Notes: generated from the letters alone by a model not told the origin. 48,679 nucleotides of DNA from an uncultured Clostridium sp. (GCA_902471875.1 CABRLN010000015.1:1-48679); one strand, 5' to 3'; shown: positions 1 to 8,807, counted from the stretch's first letter. Numbers and translations: made by a program.

Positions 1-77
1 AACCCACAAGGGTTTCACCCTTGACCCATAAACTTTTGAAAAAGTTTAATCAAAACTTTTAAGTGTGTTGCAAACAG
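1..77. repeat. hairpin-rich, probably repetitive left end
   Basis: No gene is seen. Two short hairpins follow each other: AAGGG (8-12) with CCCTT (18-22), and AAACTTTT (30-37) with AAAAGTTT (40-47). The sequence sits directly outside a 24-bp element that recurs inverted at the other end of the window. I infer that this is an interspersed repeat at which the sequence was cut or the assembly stopped. Copy number cannot be judged from one window. Confidence 0.4.
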
Positions 78-101
78 TTAGTTCGCTAAATCATAATTTA
101 T
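78..101 (+). repeat. left copy of a 24-bp terminal inverted repeat
   Basis: Begins TTAGTTCGCTAAATC and is the exact reverse complement of positions 48519-48542. The identity stops abruptly on both sides, with unrelated flanks. It lies downstream of the ridA terminator and outside any gene. Confidence 0.8.
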
Positions 102-160
102 CTTACAATAATTTAATATATAAAAAATTATTTTCATATGTAATTAATATAAATTAAACT

Positions 161-213
161 AAAAACTCTCTTGTTGAAAAAAACAAAAATATAAAATCAA
201 CAAGAGAGTTTTT
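161..213 (-). terminator. intrinsic terminator after ridA
   Basis: A 17-bp perfect stem (161-177 with 197-213) whose minus-strand transcript ends in a run of U. It lies 37 bases beyond the ridA stop codon and closes the ilvA-ridA unit. Confidence 0.85.
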
Positions 214-249
214 ATTATTCTTAAATTTTAAATATCAATTCTTATGGAT

Positions 250-624
250 TTATACCTCAGCAATTACTTCTACCTCTACAAGAACACCCTTTGGCAATTC
301 TTTTACAGCTACACATGAGCGTGCAGGCTTGCTTGAAAAATACTTGCCATAAATTTCGTTAAATACGCCAAAGTCACTCATATTTGCTAAGAAACAGGTT
401 GTTTTTACAGCCTTATCATAGCTTGAGCCCGCCGCCTCAAGTACCTCGCCAAGATTTTTCATAACCTGCTCTGTCTGGTCTGCTATTGTTAATGCCTCAA
501 CATTACCTGTTGCAGGGTTAATAGCAATTTGACCTGATGTAAATACCATACCGCTGCTTACAACTGCCTGTGAATAAGGTCCTATTGCATTAGGTGCATT
601 TTTGGTATAAATTTTTTCTGCCAT
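250..624 (-). CDS. ridA: RidA family 2-iminobutanoate/2-iminopropanoate deaminase
   Basis: A 124-residue protein of the usual RidA (YjgF/YER057c/UK114) length. The motifs seen are the N-terminal NAIGPYSQA, the GQIAINPATG loop and the PARSCVAV segment, whose Arg102 matches the substrate-binding arginine of the family. Glu119 sits near the C-terminus, as in RidA. Known members hydrolyse reactive enamine/imine intermediates such as 2-aminocrotonate, which PLP enzymes like threonine ammonia-lyase release. The gene lies 28 bases behind ilvA on the same strand, so producer and detoxifier are probably co-transcribed under the same T-box. GGAGG precedes the ATG with good spacing. Confidence 0.93.
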   Translation of the reverse strand: MAEKIYTKNAPNAIGPYSQAVVSSGMVFTSGQIAINPATGNVEALTIADQTEQVMKNLGEVLEAAGSSYDKAVKTTCFLANMSDFGVFNEIYGKYFSSKPARSCVAVKELPKGVLVEVEVIAEV

Positions 625-652
625 AATAATTACCTCCGATATATGTAAAATA

Positions 653-1852
653 TTAAACTATTCTATAGCCATTTTTAATTAGCTCCGCCTTAATTTCATC
701 AACATGGTTTTGGTTTCGTGTTTCCATACTAATACGTAAATAGCAGGCATTAATATCAGAATTTAGCTCTGCCCTGTCGTGACTGACAGAAACAACATTT
801 CCTCCTAAATTAGAAATTATTTCTGATACACCCTGCAATTGTCCAGGCTTGTCAAGAAGCTCTAAAGTAAAGTCGGCAAGTCTGCCGCTCATTTGCAAAC
901 CGCGGTTGATTACTCTTGAAAGAATTGTAACATCAATATTACCGCCTGAAAGCAAGCAGCATACTCTTTTGCCCTTAAGGTCAGGAATTTTATTAAATAA
1001 AACTGATGCAAACGCATTTGCTCCTGCACCCTCGGTTACAAGCTTTTGACGCTCTAAAAGCGTTAATATAGCCGCTGCACATTCATCGTCAGTTATTGTT
1101 ATAAAATCGTCAACATATTTACTGGCAATTTCGTAAGTTAACGTGCCAGGTGTTTTTACTGCAATACCATCCTGGAAGGTGTGTACAGAATCAAGTGTTT
1201 CAATTTGACCATGCTTTACACTTTGCACCATAGACGGTGCACCGGACGCCTGAACACCATATACTTTAACATTTGGGTTAAGCGACTTAATAGCAAAGGC
1301 TACACCGGCAATCAGTCCGCCGCCGCCAACAGGTACTACAACCGCATCGATATTAGGCTTAGCGTCTATAATTTCAAGACCAATTGTACCCTGACCGGCT
1401 ATAACAAGCTCGTCATCAAACGGGTGAATAAATGCGGCACCGCTTTCTTTTTGCAATTCCACCGCCTTTGCATAAGCGTCGTCATAGGTTCCTTTCACAA
1501 GACAAACCTCTGCCCCCAAACGCTTTGTGGCCTCAATTTTGCTTATTGGTGCACCGTCAGGAATACATATCAATGACTTAATACCATTTTTAGTTGCGGC
1601 ACGGGCTACGCCCTGTGCATGGTTTCCTGCTGAGCAAGCAATAACGCCCTTGGCTTTTTCTTCTTCGGTAAGCTGTGAAATTTTATAGTAAGCACCTCTA
1701 ACCTTAAATGAACCAGTTACCTGCAAATTTTCAGTCTTTAAATAAACTGAAGTTCCCGGTATAACATCAGCCGAGCATTTAATTAAATCAGTTGGTCTGA
1801 TAGCGTCTTTAAGTACATAAGCCGCATGATAAATTCTGTCTAATGTCAGCAT
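653..1852 (-). CDS. ilvA: threonine ammonia-lyase (threonine dehydratase), short ACT form
   Basis: A PLP fold-type II enzyme of 399 residues that converts threonine to 2-oxobutanoate and ammonia, the first step toward isoleucine. The PLP lysine lies in TGSFKVRGA, the phosphate loop is PVGGGGLIAG, and the late SGGNID motif is present. About 70 C-terminal residues form a single ACT-like regulatory domain (GRLADFTLELLDKPGQLQGV). The length fits the roughly 400-residue Firmicutes form rather than the 500-residue two-ACT E. coli enzyme. I chose the ATG at 1852 because GGAG lies nine bases upstream; the ATG at 1861 abuts that ribosome site. A T-box precedes the gene and ridA follows it. Confidence 0.93.
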   Translation of the reverse strand: MLTLDRIYHAAYVLKDAIRPTDLIKCSADVIPGTSVYLKTENLQVTGSFKVRGAYYKISQLTEEEKAKGVIACSAGNHAQGVARAATKNGIKSLICIPDGAPISKIEATKRLGAEVCLVKGTYDDAYAKAVELQKESGAAFIHPFDDELVIAGQGTIGLEIIDAKPNIDAVVVPVGGGGLIAGVAFAIKSLNPNVKVYGVQASGAPSMVQSVKHGQIETLDSVHTFQDGIAVKTPGTLTYEIASKYVDDFITITDDECAAAILTLLERQKLVTEGAGANAFASVLFNKIPDLKGKRVCCLLSGGNIDVTILSRVINRGLQMSGRLADFTLELLDKPGQLQGVSEIISNLGGNVVSVSHDRAELNSDINACYLRISMETRNQNHVDEIKAELIKNGYRIV

Positions 1853-1965
1853 TAAAAACATCTCCTAATATTCTTGCTAATTGAAGTAAAACTGTATGTG
1901 TTCTTATAAAATAATTTTGTCACAGCCTGTTACAGTTCAACTTGAATTAGTTCTTAAAAATAACA

Positions 1966-2004
1966 AAATAAAAAGTCTTTCGCCCAAATAAAAGGACGAA
2001 AGAC
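1966..2004 (-). terminator. T-box regulated terminator
   Basis: In the minus-strand RNA GUCUUUCGUCC pairs with GGGCGAAAGAC (positions 2004-1994 and 1985-1975; 11 bp with one G-U) and is followed by UUUUUAUUUUG. It starts a few bases after the T-box sequence, as expected for the terminator that competes with the tRNA-stabilised antiterminator. Confidence 0.88.
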
Positions 2005-2239
2005 GAAATTCCGCGGTACCACCTTAATTGTCTGCATATTACAGACCGCTTTACAGCATCTTACAATGCTATTCTCTATAACGGGAGAACCCGTACTATC
2101 TTACTATAATTTTCAGATGTCAGCTTAAAGGGGATAGATTTACACATATTCTTGTTGACTTACACCAACCGTCAACTCTCTTAAAATAGAATAATTATGC
2201 TCCGTGTCCTTGTCATAGCCTTTAATTATATTTATTACA
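1970..2239 (-). promoter_or_regulatory. T-box riboswitch leader of ilvA-ridA
   Basis: The minus strand at 2011-2029 contains GGTGGTACCGCGG, the conserved T-box that binds the tRNA acceptor end. Upstream is a Stem I with the typical distal arm GAGAGTTGACGGTTGGTG (around 2185-2160) and its GTCAAC partner. The specifier loop probably lies in GTAAATCTATCCCC (about 2143-2130). ATC (2139-2137) is an attractive isoleucine codon for an ilvA leader. However, the base after it is U rather than the usual purine, and the overlapping TCT is followed by A, so I do not fix the specifier. Uncharged tRNA should permit read-through into ilvA. Confidence 0.88.
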
Positions 2240-2245
2240 ATACCA

Positions 2246-2274
2246 TTTATACGCTTTTTTAAAACAAATGTCAA
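2246..2274 (-). promoter_or_regulatory. sigma-A promoter of the T-box leader
   Basis: Minus strand TTGACA (2274-2269), a 17-base spacer, then TATAAA (2251-2246). Initiation would fall near 2239. It lies just past the stop codon of the upstream gpsA-like gene, so ilvA-ridA is an independent unit. Confidence 0.85.
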
Positions 2275-2302
2275 GTATAAATAAGATTTTTATTTTTCTG
2301 CA

Positions 2303-3265
2303 TTAAAATTCATCCTTAACTGAACGTAAAAATAGTGAAGATAATGTTTCTTTTGGGTCTTTGTTGTAAGTAATTACTTGGTTCACTGCGTTTACTATAG
2401 GTAAATCTACATTATATTTTTCGCTTAATTTTACAAGTGCTCTGGTAGTAGAAACACCCTCGGCAAGCTTTGAGAAGCTTTCACCTTTTATAAGCATTTC
2501 ACCAAATCTTCTGTTATGACTGAACTGTGAAAACAAAGTCGCCTCATAGTCACCTAAATGGCACAGACCAAAGGCTGACATTTCGTTACCACCCATAGCT
2601 TTTATTAACCTAGAAATTTCTCGTGTTCCTCTTGCCATTAAAGCACCCTTTAACGAGGTGTATCCCATTCCGTCAAGCATACCTGCGGCAATTCCTACTA
2701 CATTTTTTGCAGCTGCACCAACCTCTGTACCTATTAAATCTTGACCAAAATAAAAACGGATTAATTCGCTGGAAAATTCGTTTACAAGCTTTTTCTTAAG
2801 TTCTTCATTATCAGAGTCTATTACCATACAGTTTGGTATTCCACGAACAAAGTCCTGTGGGTGACCCGGTCCAACCCAAACAGCAACAGGTGTCTTTTTT
2901 GTGTCAACATAATCCCCTACAATTTCTGTAAGACGTCTGCCTGTAGTTTCTTCTATACCTTTCATGCAAAGAACAATCGCTTTACCGTCTAAATTTTCTT
3001 TTGACAAACTTTGCATAAAACCGCTTAACGCCTGTGAGCTTATTGAAATAACCATAACATCTGCATGCTGTACAGCCTGTGTCAGGTCTGATGTAATTGT
3101 TATTTTATCGCTAAACTCTACATAGTCGTTCCTACGGTCTCTTTTAAGGTTCTGAAAAACCTCCTCGCTTTCCAATCCCCAAGAATAAACATTATGCCCT
3201 ATTTTGTCAAGATACCATGCGATAAACGATCCCCATCTGCCACAGCCCAGTAAAGATATATTCAT
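2303..3265 (-). CDS. GpsA-like NAD(P)-dependent glycerol-3-phosphate dehydrogenase
   Basis: A 320-residue protein with an N-terminal Rossmann site (ISLLGCGRWGSFIAWYL). The C-terminal helical domain carries GTEVGAAAKNVVGIAAG and GALMARGTREISRL, which match the GpsA substrate-domain lysine motif and the arginine region. Canonical enzymes reduce dihydroxyacetone phosphate to sn-glycerol-3-phosphate for lipid synthesis. The segment GLCHLGDYEATLFSQFSHNR replaces the usual GLGDLxxTCxSxxSRN, and GPGHPQDF replaces GPSHAEE. This is therefore a divergent member, and a paralogue with another substrate is possible. GGAGG sits eight bases before the ATG. The ilvA promoter starts within 30 bases of its stop. 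Confidence 0.75.
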   Translation of the reverse strand: MNISLLGCGRWGSFIAWYLDKIGHNVYSWGLESEEVFQNLKRDRRNDYVEFSDKITITSDLTQAVQHADVMVISISSQALSGFMQSLSKENLDGKAIVLCMKGIEETTGRRLTEIVGDYVDTKKTPVAVWVGPGHPQDFVRGIPNCMVIDSDNEELKKKLVNEFSSELIRFYFGQDLIGTEVGAAAKNVVGIAAGMLDGMGYTSLKGALMARGTREISRLIKAMGGNEMSAFGLCHLGDYEATLFSQFSHNRRFGEMLIKGESFSKLAEGVSTTRALVKLSEKYNVDLPIVNAVNQVITYNKDPKETLSSLFLRSVKDEF

Positions 3266-3394
3266 ATATTAATCCTCCACATCGTCTTTATAATTTTTGC
3301 ACTTTAAGTATTATATCATATGAGAATATGAATTTCCATTATATAACGATCTGTTTTTTAAATATTAACAATTGACTTTAGTAAAACTGTAAAA

Positions 3395-4333
3395 TTATTT
3401 ATTTTCACTTTTACTTTCTTTTTGCTTCTTTTTTTGTTTAGAAATAATTTTGCTTCTTCGTTTTTGACTTTCTATACTGTCTAAAAGCTGTTGCCTTGTT
3501 TCTACAGCAAACTTCATTATGCTGTCATCAACCTTTGGAAATTCCGGATTCATTTGATGCAGTGTATTTCTTACAATTTCAGAAACAATATAACGTGCAT
3601 ACCATTTATGGTCCGCAGGTACAACATACCACGGTGCAATTTCAGTTGATGTATTGTTAACCATATCTTCAAAGGCTTTTTGGTAGTCATCCCAATATTC
3701 TCTTTCTTTAATATCAGCCTGAGACACCTTCCAGTTTTTTTCCTTTTCGTCAATTCGTGAAATAAATCTTTCTGCCTGTTCATCTTTTGAAACATTAAGG
3801 AATATTTTTATTACCCTTATTGAATTTTCATAAAGGTATTTTTCAATATTTTTAATTTGCTCGTATCTGTTTTCTATAACCGTTTTATTTTTTATTCTGT
3901 CAGCCTTTTTTTGCATTTTATATAACTGATGCACTTTACCTATAATAACCTCTTCGTAATAGCTGCGGTTAAACAGTGCTATGTCACCCTTTGCCGGTAA
4001 ATGAGGCCATACTCTCCACATATAGTCATGTGCAAGTTCGGTTGAAGACGGGGCTTTAAAACAATGCTCTTGCACCCCGTGAGGACTTAAAATACTAAAT
4101 ACCGTACGAATTACACCATCTTTGCCTGCTGCATCGGTAGCTTGAAAAATAATAACCAAACCCTCTTGCTTTTGGGCATACAGTTTTTCTTGAAGCTCAC
4201 GAATCTCATTTACATTTTCTGTAAACAACGGTGAATCATCAAGCTTGTTTGTAAATTTACCTGAATATTCTGTAGTAACATCTTTAATATTAAATTTCTT
4301 TTTACCATCATATTTAAATTTGTTTATATTCAT
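3395..4333 (-). CDS. PPK2-family polyphosphate:nucleotide phosphotransferase
   Basis: A 312-residue polyphosphate kinase 2. It has a Walker A-like ATDAAGKDGVIR near residue 66, the lid-region FNRSYYEEVIIGKVH near residue 122, and a lysine-rich tail. PPK2 enzymes transfer phosphate between polyphosphate and nucleoside mono- or diphosphates in the cytoplasm. This single-domain form looks like the subgroup that uses polyphosphate to phosphorylate nucleotides, but direction and substrate cannot be read from sequence. It lies on the same strand as the GpsA-like gene with a 129-base gap. GGAGG precedes the ATG. No PPK1 gene is present here. Confidence 0.88.
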   Translation of the reverse strand: MNINKFKYDGKKKFNIKDVTTEYSGKFTNKLDDSPLFTENVNEIRELQEKLYAQKQEGLVIIFQATDAAGKDGVIRTVFSILSPHGVQEHCFKAPSSTELAHDYMWRVWPHLPAKGDIALFNRSYYEEVIIGKVHQLYKMQKKADRIKNKTVIENRYEQIKNIEKYLYENSIRVIKIFLNVSKDEQAERFISRIDEKEKNWKVSQADIKEREYWDDYQKAFEDMVNNTSTEIAPWYVVPADHKWYARYIVSEIVRNTLHQMNPEFPKVDDSIMKFAVETRQQLLDSIESQKRRSKIISKQKKKQKESKSENK

Positions 4334-4411
4334 ATCTTACCTCCATTACAAACTTATTATTTGCAGAATTGTCTACATAATAAGTTGAAAATTCTATATA
4401 ATACAGATAAA

Positions 4412-4445
4412 CAAAAGAGGACATAGCATTAAATGTGCTATGCCC
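4412..4445 (-). terminator. terminator after the APH-fold kinase gene
   Basis: Minus-strand GGGCATAGCA (4445-4436) pairs with TGCTATGTCC (4428-4419), 10 bp with one G-U, followed by TCTTTTG. It separates the kinase gene from ppk2. Confidence 0.7.
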
Positions 4446-4474
4446 CACTATTAATCAGTTAAAAAGATAAACAA

Positions 4475-5227
4475 TTATTGATACTCAATAACATCTACCC
4501 ATTTCATAAGAAATTCTTTTTCTTCCTCAACACCCTTTACCATTTGAGATGCTGCAACAATAGGCAGCCAATGCTGTACATATTGCTTAGCTGTATTACT
4601 TTTAGCACAGAATAATTGTAGGTATTTATCTGCAAGCTCAGGCTGCTTTAGTGAAAAAATTAAGTATGTTCTTGCAGCATCTGCCGACGCATTACCTTGT
4701 GTGGCATGTGACCAGTCAAGTATATGTGCCTTTCCCTCACTATCTATTATAATATTACTTGGATTAAAATCTCCATGGCAAACCTTTGTATGCTTTGGCA
4801 TAGACTCAAGACGAGTGTGCAATTCATAGCGAGTGGTTGCATCTACATCCTTTAAGCTGGATATTTTTCTGTTCATCTTATCTTTAAGCTTATTAAGCAA
4901 AGGTGCCCTTTTACTGTGAACCTCTAATTGAAGATCAACAAACAAATCAAGATATTCGTCAACTTTATCAGGATTTTCATTCATAAGCTCCTGTAGGGTT
5001 TTGCCCTCTACATAATCAATAGTAATTGCCCACTTGCCGTCAATAATTGATACTGACTTCAGATCAGGAATATTAAGACCGGTTTCCTCTACTCTAGCCT
5101 GGTTTAAAGCTTCATTAAGAACATCTGACTTTGGATAATATTCTGTGTCAAATACCTTAACTACACTTTCACCTATCTTATAAACAGCTTTACCTTTACA
5201 TTCAGATAATATTTTGTCGTATGTCAT
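4475..5227 (-). CDS. aminoglycoside-phosphotransferase-fold kinase
   Basis: A 250-residue small-molecule kinase of the APH/choline kinase superfamily. The catalytic loop HGDFNPSNIII is near residue 152 and the metal-binding HILDWSH near residue 168. An N-terminal lobe with AVYKIGESVVKVF would hold ATP. Such proteins phosphorylate aminoglycosides, choline, sugars or other alcohols. Nothing here identifies the substrate, and the chromosomal housekeeping setting argues against calling it an antibiotic resistance gene. It is monocistronic, with an AAAGGTGG ribosome site and its own terminator. Confidence 0.8.
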   Translation of the reverse strand: MTYDKILSECKGKAVYKIGESVVKVFDTEYYPKSDVLNEALNQARVEETGLNIPDLKSVSIIDGKWAITIDYVEGKTLQELMNENPDKVDEYLDLFVDLQLEVHSKRAPLLNKLKDKMNRKISSLKDVDATTRYELHTRLESMPKHTKVCHGDFNPSNIIIDSEGKAHILDWSHATQGNASADAARTYLIFSLKQPELADKYLQLFCAKSNTAKQYVQHWLPIVAASQMVKGVEEEKEFLMKWVDVIEYQ

Positions 5228-5482
5228 ATAAATCCACCTTTCTTTTAATAATTAACTATGCAATATAGCTAACTATTTAATATGGCTATATTATATCACT
5301 TCATTTTTAAAAAGTATAGTTAAATAACTACAAAAATTTTTGTTATTTTTTTGGTTATTCATACAAAACTAATAACAATTTGTAGATATTGTGTGAATAT
5401 TTTTTTAATTTAAACATTTTTTATATCAGTCTGAATTAAAAAATTGTTAAGTAATAATTTACTCCGATTTTACTACTAATAT
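5228..5482. other. AT-rich intergenic region
   Basis: No gene is seen. A minus-strand TATAAT (around 5290) upstream of the APH-fold kinase is its likely -10 box, but no good -35 accompanies it. The rest is AT-rich spacer leading to the terminator of the next gene. Confidence 0.5.
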
Positions 5483-5532
5483 AAAAATAACCGTCAACGA
5501 GCTATAATAAGCAATCGAAGGCGGTTATTTTT
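5483..5532 (-). terminator. terminator after the FUSC gene
   Basis: AAAAATAACCG (5483-5493) pairs with CGGTTATTTTT (5522-5532) around a 28-base loop. The minus-strand transcript ends in U residues just past the stop of the FUSC gene. Confidence 0.75.
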
Positions 5533-5563
5533 AATAATTAAATTTACATAAATAATTATAAAA

Positions 5564-7333
5564 TTAAAAAATGTTTGTCAAGCGTTTTTTCATAGCAAGT
5601 ATCCAATCCTTTGGAATCTTACCCGGCTTCAATATAGTTATTGCATAAGCAATTTCTGTAAGCAAATCGCAGTTAAAAGAAAGCATGCTTGAATATCTTA
5701 TTTTATTGCTTGCAACACTGTTTGGCGAGCTGTTACTTATATGCTCAACCAATAAATGCTGCAAAAGCATAAATTCGCACAAATAGTTTTCTATACCTTT
5801 GTCGGGACGTGTTTCTTCAAGCAAGCGAATTGCTGTCCAGTCAAATTGTATTAAATCACTTATATGCAGCTTATAAATTCTATTGGCGGGTGTATTAAAA
5901 ATCCACCGTACAAGCAGCCAACTGCATATACAGCCCACGCCTACAAATACAAATTTTAAAAGTACGTCCGGACTTGTCACTGACGCAGGATAAAGCACAC
6001 CTGAAAGTATTTGCGTTGCAAAAGCAAGCTGAGGAAACTCTCTTTTGGCGGTAGCCAAACCAAGCATTGAACATACAATAACCATAGGAATACGCCATGC
6101 AAACGGTACACAACCTAAAATCAGCATATAAACTACAGCAAGAACTAATACAGACACAGCACCAGGTATGGTATGTTTCAGCTTAACCTTTGGGTAAACT
6201 GACAGTACAGCAAGTGCTATTATAGGAATTAAAAAAGCTTCAGCTACAGGCAAAAGCTGTGCCAATGCACCGCATAAAGTAACAATTATAGCAAGCTGCA
6301 AAGCATTGCGCATGTTATATGATGCCAAATTAAATCTTTTCTTCAGTATTGAAATATTAAATTTGGCTGACTCTTTTATACTTGTTTTAACTACACGTTT
6401 ACTTTTATATTTCAGATATTCCGAAAGTGTTAATATGTATTTTTTCCACAATGACGAAAGCTGTGGGTTGCTTAATGAATATTCATCTACAAATGAGTTT
6501 AAGTTAAGAGACAAACGTTTAAGTGTTTTTATATTTGCAAAAATACTTTGAAGCTCTTGTAAATACTCTCTGTCTTTGTCGGTAAGAGTACCAAGCTTTG
6601 CTGCCGTATCATAAATGAGATCACTCATTTGCTCCATTGTCATAAGTGCTAAAAAATCATGCTTTGTAGATTCGTCTAACATATTACCCTGATTTTTCAT
6701 AATTTCATAGTTGCTTTTGCAAAAGTCAGTGGTAAGCTCAAAAAGATCAGTTTTGTCATTGCCCCCTTCGTCAACAAGAACGTTAAGCTTGTTTGCAATA
6801 ACCTTACAGCCACGTAAAACATAAACATTTTCTTTATACTTTCTAAAAACATTGTTAAAGAAAATTAAGAACACGCCGCTTACAGCAACACAAAAAACAA
6901 AACAAAGCAAACGTGGTAAAATTTCAGAAATATGTACACATCCGGGGTATTCCATAAGCAAAAGCTGTAGTCCCATTGTAAAATAGCTCCCCAGCTTAAA
7001 ATTACTGCCATGCGCAAAAACAAGGTAAAACAGCACAGCAAAATTAATAACAATTCCAAGCAAAACATGCAGGCTTGCCAGTGTACCAAGCACCACTGCT
7101 GCAAGTAAATACAAAGCACAGCGTAAATAGTTTGATGCTTTAAAGGTGGTTTTGTAAAGATCTTTTACAGTAAACACTGTTACCACACCCACTACTATTA
7201 CATCTGCACCAAAAATAGCATTTATACTAAAGCAAAGTACAATACCAAGCAAAGCAACAGGCAAATAACACAAAAAGTTGTTTCCAACATTTTTTATAAA
7301 GGCACTGACTTTACTTTTTAATTCTTCTGTCAT
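5564..7333 (-). CDS. FUSC-family inner membrane protein
   Basis: A 589-residue protein with two hydrophobic blocks, about residues 18-165 and 350-480, each of several membrane spans. A soluble, mostly helical region (about 175-345) separates them and a cytoplasmic tail of about 100 residues follows. This repeated arrangement is typical of the fusaric-acid-resistance/YccS/aromatic-acid exporter group (FUSC). Some relatives export aromatic carboxylates, but most are uncharacterised. No accessory membrane-fusion gene adjoins it, so transport is only inferred. GAGG precedes the ATG. It is a single-gene unit with a 0.6-kb AT-rich upstream region. Confidence 0.75.
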   Translation of the reverse strand: MTEELKSKVSAFIKNVGNNFLCYLPVALLGIVLCFSINAIFGADVIVVGVVTVFTVKDLYKTTFKASNYLRCALYLLAAVVLGTLASLHVLLGIVINFAVLFYLVFAHGSNFKLGSYFTMGLQLLLMEYPGCVHISEILPRLLCFVFCVAVSGVFLIFFNNVFRKYKENVYVLRGCKVIANKLNVLVDEGGNDKTDLFELTTDFCKSNYEIMKNQGNMLDESTKHDFLALMTMEQMSDLIYDTAAKLGTLTDKDREYLQELQSIFANIKTLKRLSLNLNSFVDEYSLSNPQLSSLWKKYILTLSEYLKYKSKRVVKTSIKESAKFNISILKKRFNLASYNMRNALQLAIIVTLCGALAQLLPVAEAFLIPIIALAVLSVYPKVKLKHTIPGAVSVLVLAVVYMLILGCVPFAWRIPMVIVCSMLGLATAKREFPQLAFATQILSGVLYPASVTSPDVLLKFVFVGVGCICSWLLVRWIFNTPANRIYKLHISDLIQFDWTAIRLLEETRPDKGIENYLCEFMLLQHLLVEHISNSSPNSVASNKIRYSSMLSFNCDLLTEIAYAITILKPGKIPKDWILAMKKRLTNIF

Positions 7334-7863
7334 AAAAATTTACCTCTTTAATTCAACATTAAATTTAATTTTCTTTTATTTCATTACATTAATCGCTATA
7401 TTTTGATAATAACTTTCATATATACCTTAATTAATCATACTATTTAAAGTACAACACTGATATACATATATTGTGTATATGTATATATCGTATAATTATT
7501 TATAATTATATACCACATAATTTACATCGTCAAGATTTGCAACATTTATTTATAAAAAGTTGTTTTTATAAAAATTTATAAATAATTACTCAATTAAGGA
7601 AGATTAACACCTTTTTATGCGGAAAATGCGGTGCTGTGTAAAATTAGTTAATAATATTTCCTGCTTTTTAAATTAGTATTAGGTTTTAATCTTTTATATA
7701 TATGCACTAAAATATATGCAGTCACTTACAAGAATATATCATATTTTATAAATGTCTTTAATATCATAATTGTTAATTCTATCTTTAAAACTTTTATATT
7801 TTCTAAGGCAGATTTATTTAGTACCTTTATTATAAAATTTAAATTATATAACCAACATAACCA
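7334..7863. other. 530-base AT-rich non-coding region
   Basis: No supportable gene is present. It holds the upstream region of the FUSC gene and several A/T palindromes. The clearest is a perfect 10-bp inverted repeat, TATACATATA (7461-7470) and TATATGTATA (7476-7485), followed by TATAATTATTTATAATTATA. No convincing promoter pair could be fixed because the whole stretch is rich in -10-like hexamers. Confidence 0.5.
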
Positions 7864-7902
7864 AAAACGGAAGTATCTTAAAAATAAAGAAACTTCCGTT
7901 TT
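7864..7902 (-). terminator. terminator after the yitT-family gene
   Basis: AAAACGGAAGT (7864-7874) pairs perfectly with ACTTCCGTTTT (7892-7902). On the minus strand it ends in a U run 30 bases after the YitT stop codon. Confidence 0.85.
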
Positions 7903-7931
7903 ATAATTATAAATAAATAATAACCCAAATT

Positions 7932-8807
7932 CTATTTACTGCTGTTTACTGAAAAAACATCTACAACCTCGCTAATGGTAATATAAGCTGTTGGGTCAAT
8001 TTCGTGTACAATATTTTTCATTTTAGTTACCTGAAAACGGTTAACAATGAAGTATATCATCGTTTTATCGGTGTTAGAGTAACCACCCTTTGCTTTAAGT
8101 CTTGTTGTACCGCTTTCAAAGGTTTCTGAAAGTGCCTTGCAAATTTCATTTGGCTGTACCGTAATAATAATGGCACATTTTGCACGGTCAAAACCGTCAA
8201 CAATAAAATCGACGGTTTTAAGTGCAGCGGCATAGGTTACTATAGAGTACAAAGGTAAAATCCAGCTTTGAATTACAAAGCCGCATATTATGTACAGTAC
8301 AATATTATATATCATTACAAAAGTTCCTACAGTAATTCCTAGACGCTTTGAAAAAATTACTGCCATAACCTCAATTCCATCCATAGCACCGCCAAATCGA
8401 ATTGCAAGACCACTGCCAACGCCTGAAATTACACCACCAAACAATGCACACAACAAAAGGTCGGTACCAGCCAAAGGTGAAGCTATACTTACATCAACAG
8501 GCAAAATATCGGTAATAAGCCATGCAGTAAGAGAATAAACTGCAACGGTGTAAATAGCATAGCAGGTAAACACTACGCCTTGTTTTTTTAAACCATACAA
8601 AAACAACGGAACATTAAGTACTAAAAGGAAAATTGACAGCGACAAATATTCAGGTGTTATTTGTGACAAAAGCATAGATGTTCCTGAAATTCCGCTGTCA
8701 TATAGCTTTACCGGTGCAAGAAACAGTGTAATACCAAAAGCATTTACAATACCTGCAATGGTAAGCATAAGCATATTAAGCGGTTTAATTTCTTTTAATT
8801 TTTTCAT
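7932..8807 (-). CDS. YitT-family membrane protein (DUF161 + DUF2179)
   Basis: A 291-residue YitT family protein. Its N-terminal two-thirds contain about five membrane spans with the glycine-rich GGVISGVGSGLAIRFGGAMDG motif region. A soluble C-terminal DUF2179 domain (about residues 210-285) contains GTTRLKAKGGYSNTDK and VVNRFQVTKMK. Members are common, often multi-copy, membrane proteins of unproven function in Firmicutes. I start at 8807 because AAAGGGTG lies six bases upstream, whereas the longer reading frame has no ribosome site. It has its own TTGCCA/TATACT promoter and a strong terminator, so it is monocistronic. Confidence 0.85.
   Translation of the reverse strand: MKKLKEIKPLNMLMLTIAGIVNAFGITLFLAPVKLYDSGISGTSMLLSQITPEYLSLSIFLLVLNVPLFLYGLKKQGVVFTCYAIYTVAVYSLTAWLITDILPVDVSIASPLAGTDLLLCALFGGVISGVGSGLAIRFGGAMDGIEVMAVIFSKRLGITVGTFVMIYNIVLYIICGFVIQSWILPLYSIVTYAAALKTVDFIVDGFDRAKCAIIITVQPNEICKALSETFESGTTRLKAKGGYSNTDKTMIYFIVNRFQVTKMKNIVHEIDPTAYITISEVVDVFSVNSSK

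Noticed and set aside
1181..1576. Long open frame antisense to ilvA
   Set aside because: It lies wholly within ilvA, has no ribosome site and encodes a low-complexity Tyr/Asn/Cys-rich product. Similar antisense frames in lon, tig and the HAD gene were rejected for the same reason.
4475..5227. Aminoglycoside resistance gene
   Set aside because: Only the generic APH fold is visible. No mobile element or resistance-specific motif accompanies it.
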